Shown: positions 21,650-35,100, numbered from the stretch's first letter. The stretch: DNA of 64,000 nucleotides from Rhynchopus euleeides (GCA_963210315.1 OY723311.1:868001-932000), one strand, 5' to 3'. The notes: generated by a model from the sequence alone, not told the origin. Translations and numbers: made by a program.

Positions 21650-23380
21650 ATGACCCTGTTTAAGGTCGCCTCAGAATGGAGCACGCTTCGCACAAAGGGC
21701 CAGGTTGCCTGCGCTGCAATCCGCGCCTCGCAGCGGCACCGCCTGCAGCGGGATGACGTCTTCACCGCTGTGGCGCTGCTGTCGGAGAAACCCGGTGCAT
21801 GGGATGGGGTCGTCCTGCAGGGGCTCGAATCCCTCTGCACAGCAGGTGGCACCGACGCGTGGCCTGCCGCCACCCTCGCCGACCTCTCTACCCTCCTCGT
21901 GAGGAAGCGCCGCACATGCCCCGACCGCCTCCGCCCTGTCCTGCAGCACGTCTACCTCCCGCTCCTCCGCCACAGCACCGCAGGCCTGCAGGGCGCTGCC
22001 ACAGCCCAACCGCTGCCTCTGCAAGACCTCCTTCGTGTCGCGCTCAACAACATCCTGCTGGAGGTCAGCGAGACAGCCAACACCTCTGCCGACATCCTCG
22101 ACATGCTGTTCACACCACAGCCGGAGGCCCCCACACTTCCACACCGCCACCACCACCCGGCGGACCTCCAGAAGGCTTTCGTCGGGTTTCTCCACGGCGC
22201 CACGCGGGGCATGCGCCACAGCCACAACCACGGCGTGGGATCCCGCGAGCAGGCCGCTGCCCTCGGGGAGATGGTGTCCCGCGCAACTGTGGACCCCGCC
22301 CTGCTGGGGTGGGAGAGCTGCCTCTGCTACGCTGAGGCTCTGGGCGACATGCGGTTCCCCAGCGACGACGCGGTGCCCCGCGTCATCCGGCACGCCTTCC
22401 GCAACGGGTGGGGCGCCGCGGCGGGGGGGATCGGCTACGCCGACGCCGCAGTCCTCCTCTCCGCCGTCGGGACCACCGTCCGCAGCACCATCATCCGACG
22501 GCAGTACGGCAACCTCCTGTGCCGCGTGGTTGCGACGAGGCATGGGGGCGGGGCGGGGTGGGTGGGGCCCCGCGCGGCACCGCTCGATGCGCGGGACATC
22601 CCAGCGCTCCTCCGCGGGACACACCTCTGCGGGTGCACCGAGAGGCACTTCGGGCTGCTCGCGGGGGTGCTGCAGGGCACCCCACAGGCAGACGTCTCGC
22701 AGCGCCTCACCCACGCGCAGCTCCGCTGGGTTGTCACCGCATGCGCCGCTGCGGAGCATCCTTCGAAGCCAGCCTTCATGGTGTGGCTCCACGGCGTGCT
22801 GCTGCAGCGCGGCTTCGCCGCGTGGGATGCGGCGTCCCTCGTGCGGCTGGCAGTCTGCTTCGCGCGTGCAGGGCTCCCCGACGAGGCGGGGCCTCTCGTG
22901 TCGGAGGCGCTGCGGAGGGAGCTGTGGTGGTCGCGGCTGTCGCCGCAGCTGCTGACGACCCTCTCGGGGTGTCTCAGCCGGTTCGGCTCTGGGGAGAGGG
23001 ATGCCCTTGTGGCGGGCGTGCTCTCGCGGCTGGCTTCGTTCTCGGAGGAGGGGGGTTTGGGGTGGGCCTGTGCGTCACACGGGGTCTACATCCTCAACGC
23101 GCTGCACTGCCTGCGGGCCCACCGTTGCATGCGTGAGTTTGCCCCGCAGCTCCCCGGGGTGCTGGAGGCGCTGCTGCGCGCGCCGTGCCCCGAGCAGGTC
23201 CTGCTGCTGCGGATCCGGATTGTGCACATATATGTGCATGACTACCGCCTCCCTCGAGGAATTCTCAAAGGCCTCGGCAGGAAGGCACCCCCTTCACGCA
23301 GTAGCAGCAGCAGCGCAGAGGTGACAGCAGAGCCAGAGCTGCAGAGCGGCGGGGGGCCCCCAAAGGTAGAGGGGGGTTGA
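21650..23380 (+). CDS. Helical-repeat protein of unknown function, likely organellar
   Basis: The frame gives 576 residues from ATG 21650, 6 nt after an AG acceptor, or more if joined to 20696-21109. No catalytic motif is recognised. The protein is almost entirely alpha-helical in character, rich in Ala, Leu and Arg, with repeated units of 35-45 residues such as LVRLAVCFARAGLPDEAGPL, LTTLSGCLSRFGSGERDALV and GVYILNALHCLRAH. These resemble the PPR/OPR/FAST-type helical arrays used by organellar RNA-binding proteins, but no family signature is decisive. It sits between an RRM/PPR-like protein and a protein with a mitochondrial presequence, which fits an organellar role only weakly. The C-terminus ends in a Ser-rich tail. 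Confidence 0.6.
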   Translation: MTLFKVASEWSTLRTKGQVACAAIRASQRHRLQRDDVFTAVALLSEKPGAWDGVVLQGLESLCTAGGTDAWPAATLADLSTLLVRKRRTCPDRLRPVLQHVYLPLLRHSTAGLQGAATAQPLPLQDLLRVALNNILLEVSETANTSADILDMLFTPQPEAPTLPHRHHHPADLQKAFVGFLHGATRGMRHSHNHGVGSREQAAALGEMVSRATVDPALLGWESCLCYAEALGDMRFPSDDAVPRVIRHAFRNGWGAAAGGIGYADAAVLLSAVGTTVRSTIIRRQYGNLLCRVVATRHGGGAGWVGPRAAPLDARDIPALLRGTHLCGCTERHFGLLAGVLQGTPQADVSQRLTHAQLRWVVTACAAAEHPSKPAFMVWLHGVLLQRGFAAWDAASLVRLAVCFARAGLPDEAGPLVSEALRRELWWSRLSPQLLTTLSGCLSRFGSGERDALVAGVLSRLASFSEEGGLGWACASHGVYILNALHCLRAHRCMREFAPQLPGVLEALLRAPCPEQVLLLRIRIVHIYVHDYRLPRGILKGLGRKAPPSRSSSSSAEVTAEPELQSGGGPPKVEGG

Positions 23381-23606
23381 GGTGGAGGTGTGGAGGCGGT
23401 GGTGTTTTGGGGTAGATTGATGCCGTGTGTGGGGGGGGTGGAGCGTGTCCCTTTCTCACCCAAGCTCGCCCATTTCCTGAATGAAACGGGAGTTCGTGCC
23501 CCTTTGCTCCCCTCCCCCCCCCCCCGATCTCTCTGATCTCTCTGCCTGTGTATGACTCCCCCCACCCCCTCACCGTCCTGTGCCGCAGGGTGTGCAGAGG
23601 GGCATC
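23381..23606. other. Short intergenic spacer with acceptor for the next gene
   Basis: Contains G-runs, a C-run near 23515 and a pyrimidine tract. GCCGCAG ends at 23588 (AG 23587-23588), 18 nt before the ATG at 23607, and is the likely spliced-leader acceptor. Confidence 0.5.
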
Positions 23607-25097
23607 ATGCGGCGTGCTGTGCGCCTTGCAGAGGGTGCCGGGTGTGCAGCACGGCACTTCTCGTCGCTCTCCGCCCCGCAGTGGGTGGATGCGCTGCGCC
23701 AGGCGCAGAAGGATGATTTGAAAACCTCCGTCAGCTACGACATCAAGATCGATGACGAGCTGATGTTCAAAGAGACCCACCACCGCTTCGACGACACCGT
23801 CTTCAGGGGCATCACCCACGCACACAGGAGCGCCCTGTGCAACGGCGACCCTGACAAGCCGTATGTTTGCATCGGATCCGCCTTCGCCTTCCCCGACTGG
23901 CAGGACAACCCGGTGGTGAACGAGCCCGACCAGCCTGCCCAGCTCTGGTGGGACCCTGCATCCCCCACAGAGAAGGTGATGGTGCAGCTGGGGCCGCACA
24001 TCCCTCCTGCGCTGTGGATCCCCATCAAGCCGACCCACGAAGCGATGAAGCGGCTCTTCCGCGACTTCACCTCTGTCGACGCCATGCAGCTGGAGCGGTA
24101 TATGCAGAAGTATGAGGAAGCCCAGACAGCTTTCGAGGAGAAGTCCTCTGAAAAGCTCGTCGACAATGCGAATGTGCGTGCGATGGACCACTTCCGCGAC
24201 CAGCTCCGTTTCCGGAATGTGGATGAGCTGCGGAAGGACTACCCGCTGAGCGTGACGCTGTTCGCAGGCACGATGGACCACGCTTCCTCTGTGGAGAAGA
24301 GCATCATCGCAGGTGCTCCCCAGAACCCCTTCTTCTTCTCGTGGCCCCTGCTGCAGGCTTCGCAGGAGGATGTGAACACCGCGAAGTTCAGCGCGTTCCG
24401 CTCCGTCTACTCCAAGGCAATGGTGGTGTTCATCACACGCATGGACCTGGCGCCTGACAACGAGCACCCGGAGGGGATCACGGCGTGCAACGAGTGCCCG
24501 GTGTTTGCGCACATTGTGTACCCAGACATGCCGCGTCTCAGCGGTGGCCGCAGCGTGATCCGGAAGTTCAACGAAGGGTTCGGGTCGGAGCTCCCCGAGG
24601 ATATTCCGGTTGACGTGGCTGCCGGGCTGCGCGACTTCCAGCCGCGCGGGGTGCTCCGGCTGGAGCAGCAGTTCAGCAGGATGGTGGAGGCGGTGCCCCG
24701 CGGCATGCTGCACGACAGGCACCACGCCAACGCCCTCGCCACCTCCCTGATTGCGCTGGCAGGTGTCGGGGACCCGCGCCTGGCAGAGAAGGCGGAGATC
24801 CTGGCGAAGCGCAGCGAGCACCAGCTCCGGCTTGCGGCAGCAACGTCGCTGGCAATGGCGGATGACCTGGAGGGGTTCAACGCCCTTCTGAGCGCCGAGC
24901 AGCATGAAGGCGTTGCGCAGGCCATGCAGCGGCACCTGGAGCGTATGGGGAGCCTGCGTGGCCCCTTCGAGCTTGGCGAGCACACGCTTGAGACTGCGTC
25001 CATCATCACTAACCCAACGTTCGATGCCGACTCCCCCGAGGAGCTGGAGGCGGCACAGCGCCTCAAGCAGCAGCAGGGCCAGGAGCCCTTCAACTGA
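23607..25097 (+). CDS. Unknown protein with mitochondrial-type presequence
   Basis: 496 residues. The N-terminus MRRAVRLAEGAGCAARHFSS is Arg/Ala/Ser-rich with no acidic residue in its first eight positions, a typical mitochondrial presequence, followed by a soluble protein. I do not recognise the family. Visible landmarks: an aromatic-rich block (DKPYVCIGSAFAFPDWQDNP; PAQLWWDPASP), a short coiled-coil-like stretch (MQLERYMQKYEEAQTAFEEK), and a C-terminal helical region rich in Ala and Leu (HANALATSLIALAGVGDPRL ... LRLAAATSLAMADDLEGFNA), resembling HEAT-like packing. No transmembrane helix was seen. Coding quality is strong (uniform codon bias, long open frame). A lineage-specific respiratory-complex or ribosome subunit is possible, but that is only a guess. 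Confidence 0.8.
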   Translation: MRRAVRLAEGAGCAARHFSSLSAPQWVDALRQAQKDDLKTSVSYDIKIDDELMFKETHHRFDDTVFRGITHAHRSALCNGDPDKPYVCIGSAFAFPDWQDNPVVNEPDQPAQLWWDPASPTEKVMVQLGPHIPPALWIPIKPTHEAMKRLFRDFTSVDAMQLERYMQKYEEAQTAFEEKSSEKLVDNANVRAMDHFRDQLRFRNVDELRKDYPLSVTLFAGTMDHASSVEKSIIAGAPQNPFFFSWPLLQASQEDVNTAKFSAFRSVYSKAMVVFITRMDLAPDNEHPEGITACNECPVFAHIVYPDMPRLSGGRSVIRKFNEGFGSELPEDIPVDVAAGLRDFQPRGVLRLEQQFSRMVEAVPRGMLHDRHHANALATSLIALAGVGDPRLAEKAEILAKRSEHQLRLAAATSLAMADDLEGFNALLSAEQHEGVAQAMQRHLERMGSLRGPFELGEHTLETASIITNPTFDADSPEELEAAQRLKQQQGQEPFN

Positions 25098-25899
<802 letters not shown>

Positions 25900-26139
25900 T
25901 CTCATGCAAAACAGGCTACGCGATCCCTCCCCCACCCCTCGAACATTCGCCTTTTTCTCTCCCCACCCGCCACATGTGCTGCTGGCCTCCCCCCACACAC
26001 ACACCACACACCTTCCGCCAACCCCAACCCCACAGAGCCCACACGGGGCACACGCCCCTACACATTGAAGTGGCGTCATAGCGCGCGCTTCGAAGGTGGG
26101 CATTTGGGGGGGGGGGGTGGTGGGCGGGTGGTGAGGGGT

Positions 26140-26152
26140 GGTTTTTTTGCAG
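26140..26152 (+). promoter_or_regulatory. Putative spliced-leader acceptor of TOR
   Basis: A T-run followed by GCAG with AG at 26151-26152, 16 nt before the TOR ATG. It is among the cleanest acceptors in the window. Confidence 0.6.
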
Positions 26153-26168
26153 GCAACCCCTGGCTTGA

Positions 26169-29100
26169 ATGAGCCACCATGGAATTGTCAGGAAGGTCGA
26201 AGCCTACGTGAAGGCGTTGAAGGCGGGGGATGATTCGGAGAGGCTGGAGACGAAGAGGGCAGTGGGGGAGCTGCTGCGGCAGAGCGTGCTGGAGCTGCCG
26301 ATCGACAGGCTGAAGGAGATTGAGAATGTAGTCAACCTCTCCATCTACGAATGCTTCGTCGAAGGGCAGCAGCTGCCGGGGCTGATGCTCATCGACGAGA
26401 TGGTCGACGTAGACTACATGGAGAGCGCCCTCAAAATCACCCGATTTGCAAACTACCTCCGCGGCGCACTCCCCACCGGCGACCCGCGCGTCGCCTCCCT
26501 CGTCGCCCGCACCCTCGGCAAGGTCGCCTCCATCGGAGCGGTGCTGTCAACCGAGGTGATCGAGGCTGAGCTTCGCCGCTCTGTCGAATGGCTCGCCGTC
26601 ATCCAGTCTGTTAACGACCTGGGCCACAGGAGGTATTCCGCTATCATGGTGGTGACGGAGATCCTCCTGAAAGCGCCTCACACCATCGCCACGCGTGCCG
26701 AGGCGATCCTCGCCTACATCTCCAACGGAATGCGCGACGTCCGCAAGGTGGTGCAGATCAAATGCTTCGAGATGCTCAACCTCCTCCTCGGCCTCCTCGC
26801 AGACCGCTCCGTCCGCACACGCGACAACTGGTATCAGTGCCTCTTCAACGATGCACTGGAGCTGATCGAAGCCCACGCCCCATACATCCACTCCACTGAG
26901 GCTGGGGATGGGAAGGACACGCCTGGCATTGACTCGACACCTAAGGCTCCGGTGCATGCCGGAGGGGGGACCACGGAGGTGCACGAGGCAGCCTACAACG
27001 GGGGCCTCCTCATCCTCTCCGCGCTCTACCTCGCGAAGGAGGCGCGGAGGCACAGCGGCAGGTCGACGCTCCTCCTGGGGAAGTACAACTTCGCCTTCTC
27101 GATGCTGCTCGACACCCTGCAGAAGCGGCGGGGCAACCTCAACGTCATCTGGTGCTACGTCAAGGTCTTCGAGTCCCTCTGCGCCTACCACCCGGAGGCA
27201 TTCTGTCACCTCTACCTCGCCAAGACGGTGGAGTGCTTCATGGAGCTCTGGGGGGGCGCAGTCTCCGACACAGGGCATGCCCTCCTCATCAACCGGGAGT
27301 ACCGCTCCTACCTCCTCCGGATCCTGCTCTGCGCGCTTGAGACTGCCAAAAAATGCCTCACGTGGGACACGGGTGTTGCGAAGAGCATCAACGCGGTTGT
27401 CCGTTCTTCAGGGAAGGCCCTCCTGGGGGCGTTGGCGCGTGAGGTGACGCGCTGCGGCAGCGACGCATTCGCGAAGGAGCAGCGTGGGTCCCTCTCTGCC
27501 CCACGCTGGGGCAGGCCGCGGAGCGGTTCGGGCGACCCGAAGTCCTCACGCCGCGCCCCGTCGGAGCAGAAGGGGGCTGACCACCCCGCAGGCCTCTCCC
27601 TCAACAACAACTACAACGGGGGCCTGTCGCTGCTGTGCGTCGCAGGCATCGTCGAGCTGGCGCATGCCACCGCCACCGCCACCTCCCCCATGCGTGAGCC
27701 CAGCAGCGAGGGCACCTCCGTGTCCTCCACGCCCGACTCCTCCCCGACAGCCTCCGAGATGCATATGCACCCCCACCACGCGAGGGTGTTTGAGGAGCGT
27801 GAGATATTAGATGTGATGAGCCTCGGCCTGTCCAACCTGGGTGTGACGATGGAGGTGTGCGAGGCCGCGTCGCGGATAGGGGCCCTCTCCGTGGGGTCGA
27901 ACGACGCTATGTATAAAAAGATCATACTGGCTTTGAGACAGGCCCTGGTGGGCGCCTCGCTGCCTGAGGGGCAGGGGATGGGCCCCACGGCACCCACGGA
28001 GCAGGAGATAAAGCACTGCCTGTTCATGCTGGCGAATGTTGCGAAGATGGAGCCGGAGCGTGTTGTGGTGTACCGCATGGTGCAGTGCGTCTCGCCCTAC
28101 TTCGCACACACGTCCACAACGCTGCGGCTCGTCGCGGTGAAGGTGATGGGTGATGTGCTGAACTCGACACACAGCCCAAAGGGTGCCCTCGCAGTGGCTG
28201 CGGGGCTGCAGGGGCAGGCAGGGGAGTCGCACCCCCTTGCGGCCATCCCAGCCGCCACGGCGGAGGCGGTTGAGCGCCTGGTGCAGGTTGCGGCGACGGA
28301 TGGGTGTCCGGAGATCCGGATAACCGCGCTGTCTGTGCTTCCGCGGCAGCTTGATTCTCTCCTCTGCAAGGAGAGCGTGTATAAGCTCCTGCTGACGATA
28401 TCCTACGATGTGAGCACCGATTCCTCCACCCATATGGTGCGGCTGGCGTCGCTCAAGGTGGTGAGCCGGCTGTCCTCCCGGCAGCCTGCCCTCCAGCCCC
28501 ACATCCGAAAGCTGCTCATCAACGCGCTCAACGAGCTTTCCCTGGTGCGCGAGCACAGCCTGGAGTATCGGAGATCTGCGGAGCTGCTGCGGCACGTCAT
28601 AGCGAGCGCCCCCTCGCTTGCACAGATGTACACCGCGGCGATACGCGACTCGCTGCTGCCGAAGGCGAAGACAAACAGCACAGGGCTGACAACGGAGGTG
28701 ATGCTGACCCTCGAGAAGCTAGCCCTCGTGGTGGGACGCGGCAACACCGACGTGGGCGAGGTGGTGGGCGTGGTGCTGCAGGCGATGGAGGAGGGCAAGC
28801 CTGCAGCGCAGCGCCGCGTCGCCTGCCTGCAGTGCCTCGCGGCGTGGCTGCGCACGCTGGATTGGGTGGACCACCCCTACGAGAGGTTCCCCACACTCCT
28901 GCCTCTGCTGCTGCGGATACTGCAGGCGCCGTCGCAGCACTCTGCAGCGGAGGATGGCATACAATACGCAGTGCTGCAGGTGTTGGGTGCGGCAGGCGCT
29001 TACGAGCCGCACCGCATCTCAATGCAGTTGGCAACACGCCCTGCGAAGACTGCGAAGCTGGCCAACAAGGTGCTGTATGCAGAGACGATGGGTGTGACGG

Positions 29101-32100
29101 GGAGGTCGACGCGGAGATCCCGCGTCCGCATCGACAAGGCAGCTTCGTCAGCCACGCGGCAGATCCCCAACATGGTGGCGGGGAAGGCGCGGCGCGACAC
29201 AGGGGGGGCGGTGTCCTTCGATGCTGTGGAGGACGACCTCGACATGTCGCCCCTTGTTTTCCAGAGCGTGGGGGGGAACCAGGTGGAGTCGCACCTCGCG
29301 GTGTACCACCAGAACCTTGCGGTGCGTGTCATGCTGCGGGTGATCCTCGACAGGACACTGGCCTCCGTCCACCACAAGATGGCGGTGGGCGCGCTGGTGA
29401 TGATCGTGCGGCGCGTCAACCCCACCGATTACTCCCTCTTCCTCGACCCTGCCTACAAGGCACTGCTCGCGCTTCTCTCCTCCCTAGCCAACTCCACAAG
29501 CGACGCAGGCCCCCTCGTGTCCTTCGTCATCCAGCAGATCCGCCTCCTCTCCGAAATCGTGAAGGACCACGCACGGAACTACCTTTCAGACATCTTCGCC
29601 ACCGTCTGCCAGCTCTGCGCCGCACGCCGCGACATCGAGACGGAGGTCCTCAACCAAGTCCTATCCCTGTTCAACGACTTCAGGAGGATATATAAGGAAT
29701 GCATGACACCCCACCTCCGCAAGATAGTTCCAGTTTTGGAACGTGCCGTGAGACTCACCCCAGGCCGCACCGCACAGCCCGTCCTCAAAGGCCTGGCTGC
29801 TGTTGGCGCGCTGGGCCCCCTCCTGGATGGCTACATGACCCTCCTCCTCCCCTGCGTCAGCACCTGCTTCGGGAATGACGTCGTCTTCAAGCTCACCGGC
29901 TACACCCCCTCCGCAAAGCCCGCCGAGTCCCCCTCCACTGCAGGCCGCGGGTCCTGCCCTTCCTCGCTGTCACTCTCCCTTGCCTCGACCTACCCCCACC
30001 ACAGCGCGACAGAGGCACGCTGCGTCGCGGTGGACACCTCCATCTTGGCAGAGAGCGCACTGCCCAACCCACCTGTTGGGTCTCCCGACTCTGTCAAGCC
30101 GATGCCCTTCCCGGAGGCGGATGACCCGCGTCTCTCCCCTGCGGACGAGAGGCTTTTGTCCTCCGACAGCATCCCCGTCGGAGGTGCCGAGCCCCCAACT
30201 GAGGGATCCTTCTCGCAGTTGGGTGGAGGTGGAAGCGGGGGGGGTGCCACACTCTCCAGCCCACCGCACGCGCCGCGCGCCCCCGCAGTCCCATGGGAGG
30301 CATCCAGCGCGATGAACGCAGAGCCCTCCCTGGTCTACGCCCCGCCTTCCTCAGGCCTGATGGCAACCGGGGCTGCCACCAGCGGCGTGGTTCCCCCCGC
30401 CGGACTCCTCCGCCCATCATCCGGCGACACCTCTGCGGGGCAGGGGAAGTGGCTCGGGGGGGTGGGGGGTGTGGGGGGGCCGAGCTTCGCCTCGTCCCCC
30501 CCTCCGGAGGGGCCGGCGTACCGCCCGGCGAGCCCTGCGCCCAGCCCGAAGCATGGGGGGAGGGAGGAGGGAGGGGTGGGTGAGCGGCACCACAGCGCGG
30601 TTGGGCAGGCATCCGGCCCCAACGATCTGTCGGAGATGTCGCGTGTGGACTGCTACCGCATCGCGGTGATGGCGATCGCAACCATCGTGAGCCTGTCGGG
30701 GCAGATCGACCTCCGAAGCTTCTCCGTGAGGATCCTGACGGCGCTCCACAAGCTCCTCTCCGCAGACCCGACCCCCAGGGAGGCGCAGCTGGCTGGCGTG
30801 CAGCACACCTCCATCGCGTCCCTCCTCCGCCCCAGCGGGAGCTCCTTCGGCGGGGTGGAGGATGGGACCTCCTCCAGTGCAAACAGCAACAAGCTCCACA
30901 AGCGGCGTGGGTCTGACCAGGGTGGTGGTGTGCCGCGTCACGGCTCTCTAGGCGGAGGGGGTGCAGGCGGGGGTTCCGGCATGATCGATCCGGACCTGCT
31001 GCTGCTGTCCGACGCGCGGATTCCAGAGGAGAGGCTGTTGCCTCAGCTGGAGGGGGAGGCGGTGGCAGCCCTCTCCGTGCTGCTGCCTCGGTTGAAAGGA
31101 AGTATCCCGCAGACCCTGGTTGACAGCATCGCGCAGCTGGTTGCGAGGAAGAATCTGGAGACGGATGCCTTCCGCACGGCGACAGCGCAGAGGCCCCGGC
31201 AGGGCTGCCGGGGGGCCAGGCAGCCGCAGCCGAATCTGAGCCACAGCTTTTTGGAGCAGAGGGTGTGTGCCGATACGGACAGAGCCAGGTCGGAGAGGGA
31301 GGGGGCGGAGAGCCGCGACCTGACCTGCAACATGCGTGCCCTGAGCAAGGCATTAGATGTGAGCTCGCTGAGCAGTGTGAGCGACTGGGCGGAGTGGCTG
31401 CGGGTGCTGCGGATAGAGCTTGTCAGGGAGTCGCCAAACCACGCCATCAGGAGCTGCTCCAACATCGCGCAGGTGAATCTGACGGTGGCGAAGGATCTTT
31501 TCAACGCCGCGTTTGTGTCGTGCTACCTCTATCTGCAGGCCCCCCATAAGGGCACCCTTTTGGGCGCCATCAGCAACGCGATCGTGGCACCTACCATACC
31601 TTCGGACCTGCTGCAGCCGCTGCTGTCCCTCGCAGAGTTTATGGAGCATATGGAGGTGCCCCAGACTATCAAGGTCCCACCCCCGCGCAGCATGTCTGCG
31701 CATGCCCATGCGCATAGCCCCGCCATACAGATGGGGTCCTGCAACTTTGCTGCCTCTGAGGCGTTGTCGTCGATCTGCCAGTCAGCATCGCTTGCCCTCC
31801 CTGGCATGCATATGATGTCGCCCTACCGTGGGATGAGCCTTGCGGCGAGCCATGGCCCCCAGCAGCTGCAGGGGACGCCCGGAGAGCTCTTTATGACAAC
31901 CCGTGATGATGTCTACCGGGGGACACCCCCGCCGCAGCATTCGCCGGCGAGGCTGTCGGGTGTGCCGAGGTCGGCGCGTCTCGGGCCCCGGTCTGCGACG
32001 CCGCGGCCCCTGCCAGCGGAGCTGGACATCGAGGTGCTGGCTGACAAGGCAGAGAGGTGCCGGATGTACGCCAAGGCCCTGCACTACCGTGAGATGCTGT

Positions 32101-35100
32101 TTGAGACGCAGCTGAAGCAGGAGACAGGGGGTTTCTTCGGGCAGTACGTCGATGGGTATGTGGTGCCGTTCCACCCGCTAGCGAATGGCGCGTCGCTGGA
32201 GCACATGTGGCGTGGGTGGGTGCGGCATGTGGTGCGCATCGTGCGGCTGAACCAGCACCTCCGCAACCAGCACTCCGCGCAGGGGATCCTCGAGTTTGCG
32301 CTGGCAAACTTCAAGCGGGTGCGGTTTGTGGACTGCGCCTACACCCCACAGGTGGAGGCTTCCATCTACGAGGAGCTGCACAAGTGGGAGCGTGCGAAGG
32401 AGGAGTGGCTGCACATCCTCAACGAGGAGCACGGCCTGGACCTCGACGCGCAAATTGCAAGCGACGCTGTGGATGCCTCGGTGTCCTCACAGCGTGGCGG
32501 TGTCAGGTGTGAGTCGCCCAGCCTGCAGCCGCGGGACCTGCAGGCGCTTGTGGCGTGCACCCCGCCCAACAGGGTTGCGGTGCGCGACACGCCGTCTGAG
32601 TCGCCCCTGTCCGAGACGTCGGGCCGGTTCACATCCCTGGCTGCCGCTGCCCTGGACAGCCGGCAGGGGGGCGGCGACGAGTCGTGGCGGAGCGCCGTGA
32701 ACTCCGTGCACAGCAGGGAGGCCGCCAAGGTCACCAAGGCACAGGCGGCGCAGGGCCTGGTGCGTGCCCTGCGAAATCTCGGGGAGTGGGCCACAGTGTT
32801 GCAGATCGCAGAGAACGTCGGCATGCACCCTGAGGTTGCAGATGAGACGGCACGTGCAGCATGGATGATGCAAGTATGTCCGAGAGAGAACAGAGTGGGA
32901 GGGGGGGTTCGGCAAGTCTGCTGTGGCATCACTGTGTTTTTGCACCCTGAGGTGAGACGGCAGTGCGGTTCGGTCTGCTCATCTGCCACAGCGTCAGTCG
33001 GGTGGGCGCAAGAGAGGGGAATTTCCCCACCCCCTCGCACACACACCATCACCACAGGACTGGGATGTGATGGAACAGGCGGTTAAAGTTATCGAGGTGA
33101 ACGACGTGCAGACGCATGTATGCAATCCTTCTGCATTGCCCTTCTCTGGGCCCCTGATTCTCTTGCTGTTAGACTTAAGAGTTGTGTTCACAACACGAGA
33201 AAGTCTGAAACTGTGTCAGTGCAGGGCCTCACCGCGACATCACCACGCAGCCAACACCACCACAACCCCTATCCTGCAGGTTTTTAAGGCCGCTCTTGCC
33301 ATCCAGCAGCGCAGGCTGCGCGATGCTAATGCGCTGATCTTGTCTGCACGCAAGCTGATTCAGCCTGACGTAGCCGCACTTGCTTCGGAGTCCTATTCAC
33401 GAGCCTACCCGCTGGTCGTCAAGCTGCAGGTGCTGTCCGAGCTGGAGGAGGTCGTGCAGTGGCACGAGAGGGGTGGGCTGGACGCGCACGAAGTGGGGGA
33501 GCGCGAGGGCCTGCTTGCGATGTGGAAGTCACGCCTCCTGTCGACGGAGAGGCTGTCCGTCTATTGGGAGGAGACCCTGGCGACACGCAGCCTCCTGGTA
33601 TGGCGCTGGAATGTTCAGAGCAGGGGGGGTGTTTGGGGGGCGGGGGTGCAGACTAACATTATCGCACTCAAACTGGCCTGTGGTGTTCACGCTGAATCCA
33701 TCTAGACGCTTCGTCAGCAGCATTCTTATAACTAAAACCCACCTCACCCACACCCCGCAGGTGCCGCCGCAGCAGCAGCTCGACTGCTGGCTGAAGTATG
33801 TCTCGATGGCACGCAAGGGATCAAAGCTGTCCCTTGCGCGCTCGACACTGCGCATGCTGATGAACGTCGGGCCGCAGGAAACTCTTGCGGAGAAGGTCGC
33901 ATCTGTGGTCCCCACCAACAAGGTATTCCCGCGGTTCGGGGGGGGGGGGGCGGGGGGGGCGGGGGCGATGTTTGCTTTGTTACTCCAGCTATACCAGCCA
34001 CCCCTCGGCACACCACCTCACACCACCACCCCACAGGGCGCACCGAACCCACTGCTGGTCAGCGCATGCTGCGACTACCTGTGGCACACCGGCGAGAGGG
34101 ACCACGCCCCGCAGCTGCTCCACGACTACCTCGAGAGCCTGGTTGAGGCGACGGAAAATTCGGAGCACAGCAGGGTGAAGGGGAAGTACTACCGGAAGCT
34201 GGGGAAGTGGTACCAGGAGATGCACGCAGACAGCTTCTGGCTCCCGCCACAGCGCGCCGTGGTGATCCGGCTGCTGCGCAAGGCCTGCCTCTACGACCCG
34301 CAGAGCTGGAAGGCGTGGAGCAAGTGGGCGATGATGAACCACAACGTCATCGCCCTCTGCACGATGGACGACGCCCGGGCCATCCCCTTCCTGCTCCAGG
34401 CAGCAGAGGGCCTGATGCACGTCATCCAGCTGACACAAGGCTGCCTGCAGGACCTCCTCCGCCTGCTCGGGCTGTGGTTCTCCCACGGCCACATCGGGCA
34501 GGTCGCGCGCGGGATGCGCGTCATATTCAACAGCATCTCGACGAACAACTGGCTGCAGGTGATCCCCCAGATCGTGGCCCGCATGCACCACAGCAACGGG
34601 ACTATCCGAGCGCAGCTCCACCAGCTCCTGGTCAACCTCGGGAAGGACCACGGGCAGGCTGTGGTGTACCCACTCATCTGTGTGCTGTGCAGCAAAGACC
34701 CGAAGCGTGCCCAGGCGGGGAAGGATGTGTTGGATCGCATCGCGCTGTTCAACACAAGCCTTGTGTCGGAGGGGCGCCTCGTGGCGACCTCCCTGGCAAA
34801 GGTGGCGCTGATCCTCGCGGAGCAGTGGAGCTGCGGCATCGAGGAGGCGAGGTGGCAGTGCTGCAGCGACAACAACGTGCCTGCCGCGATCCGAACCTTC
34901 CAGGCGCTGCACGCCCTGATGGATGCGAAGGCTGTGTCGGACCATGAGAAGATGTTCCACCAGCAGTTCTCCGATGAGCTGTCCGTCGCATGGGCCTTGG
35001 TGCAGACCGCAGAGAAATACCTCGACTGTTCCCTGCGGAACATGGAGGGTTCCGTGCTGGCCTTCCGTGAGAAGCTCAACGAGTCCCTCCTGATATACAG

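Noticed and set aside
23366..23589. Possible intron joining the helical protein to the presequence protein
   Set aside because: The donor would be GTAGAG, unlike the GTAT consensus, and the downstream frame begins with its own mitochondrial presequence, so it is a separate gene.
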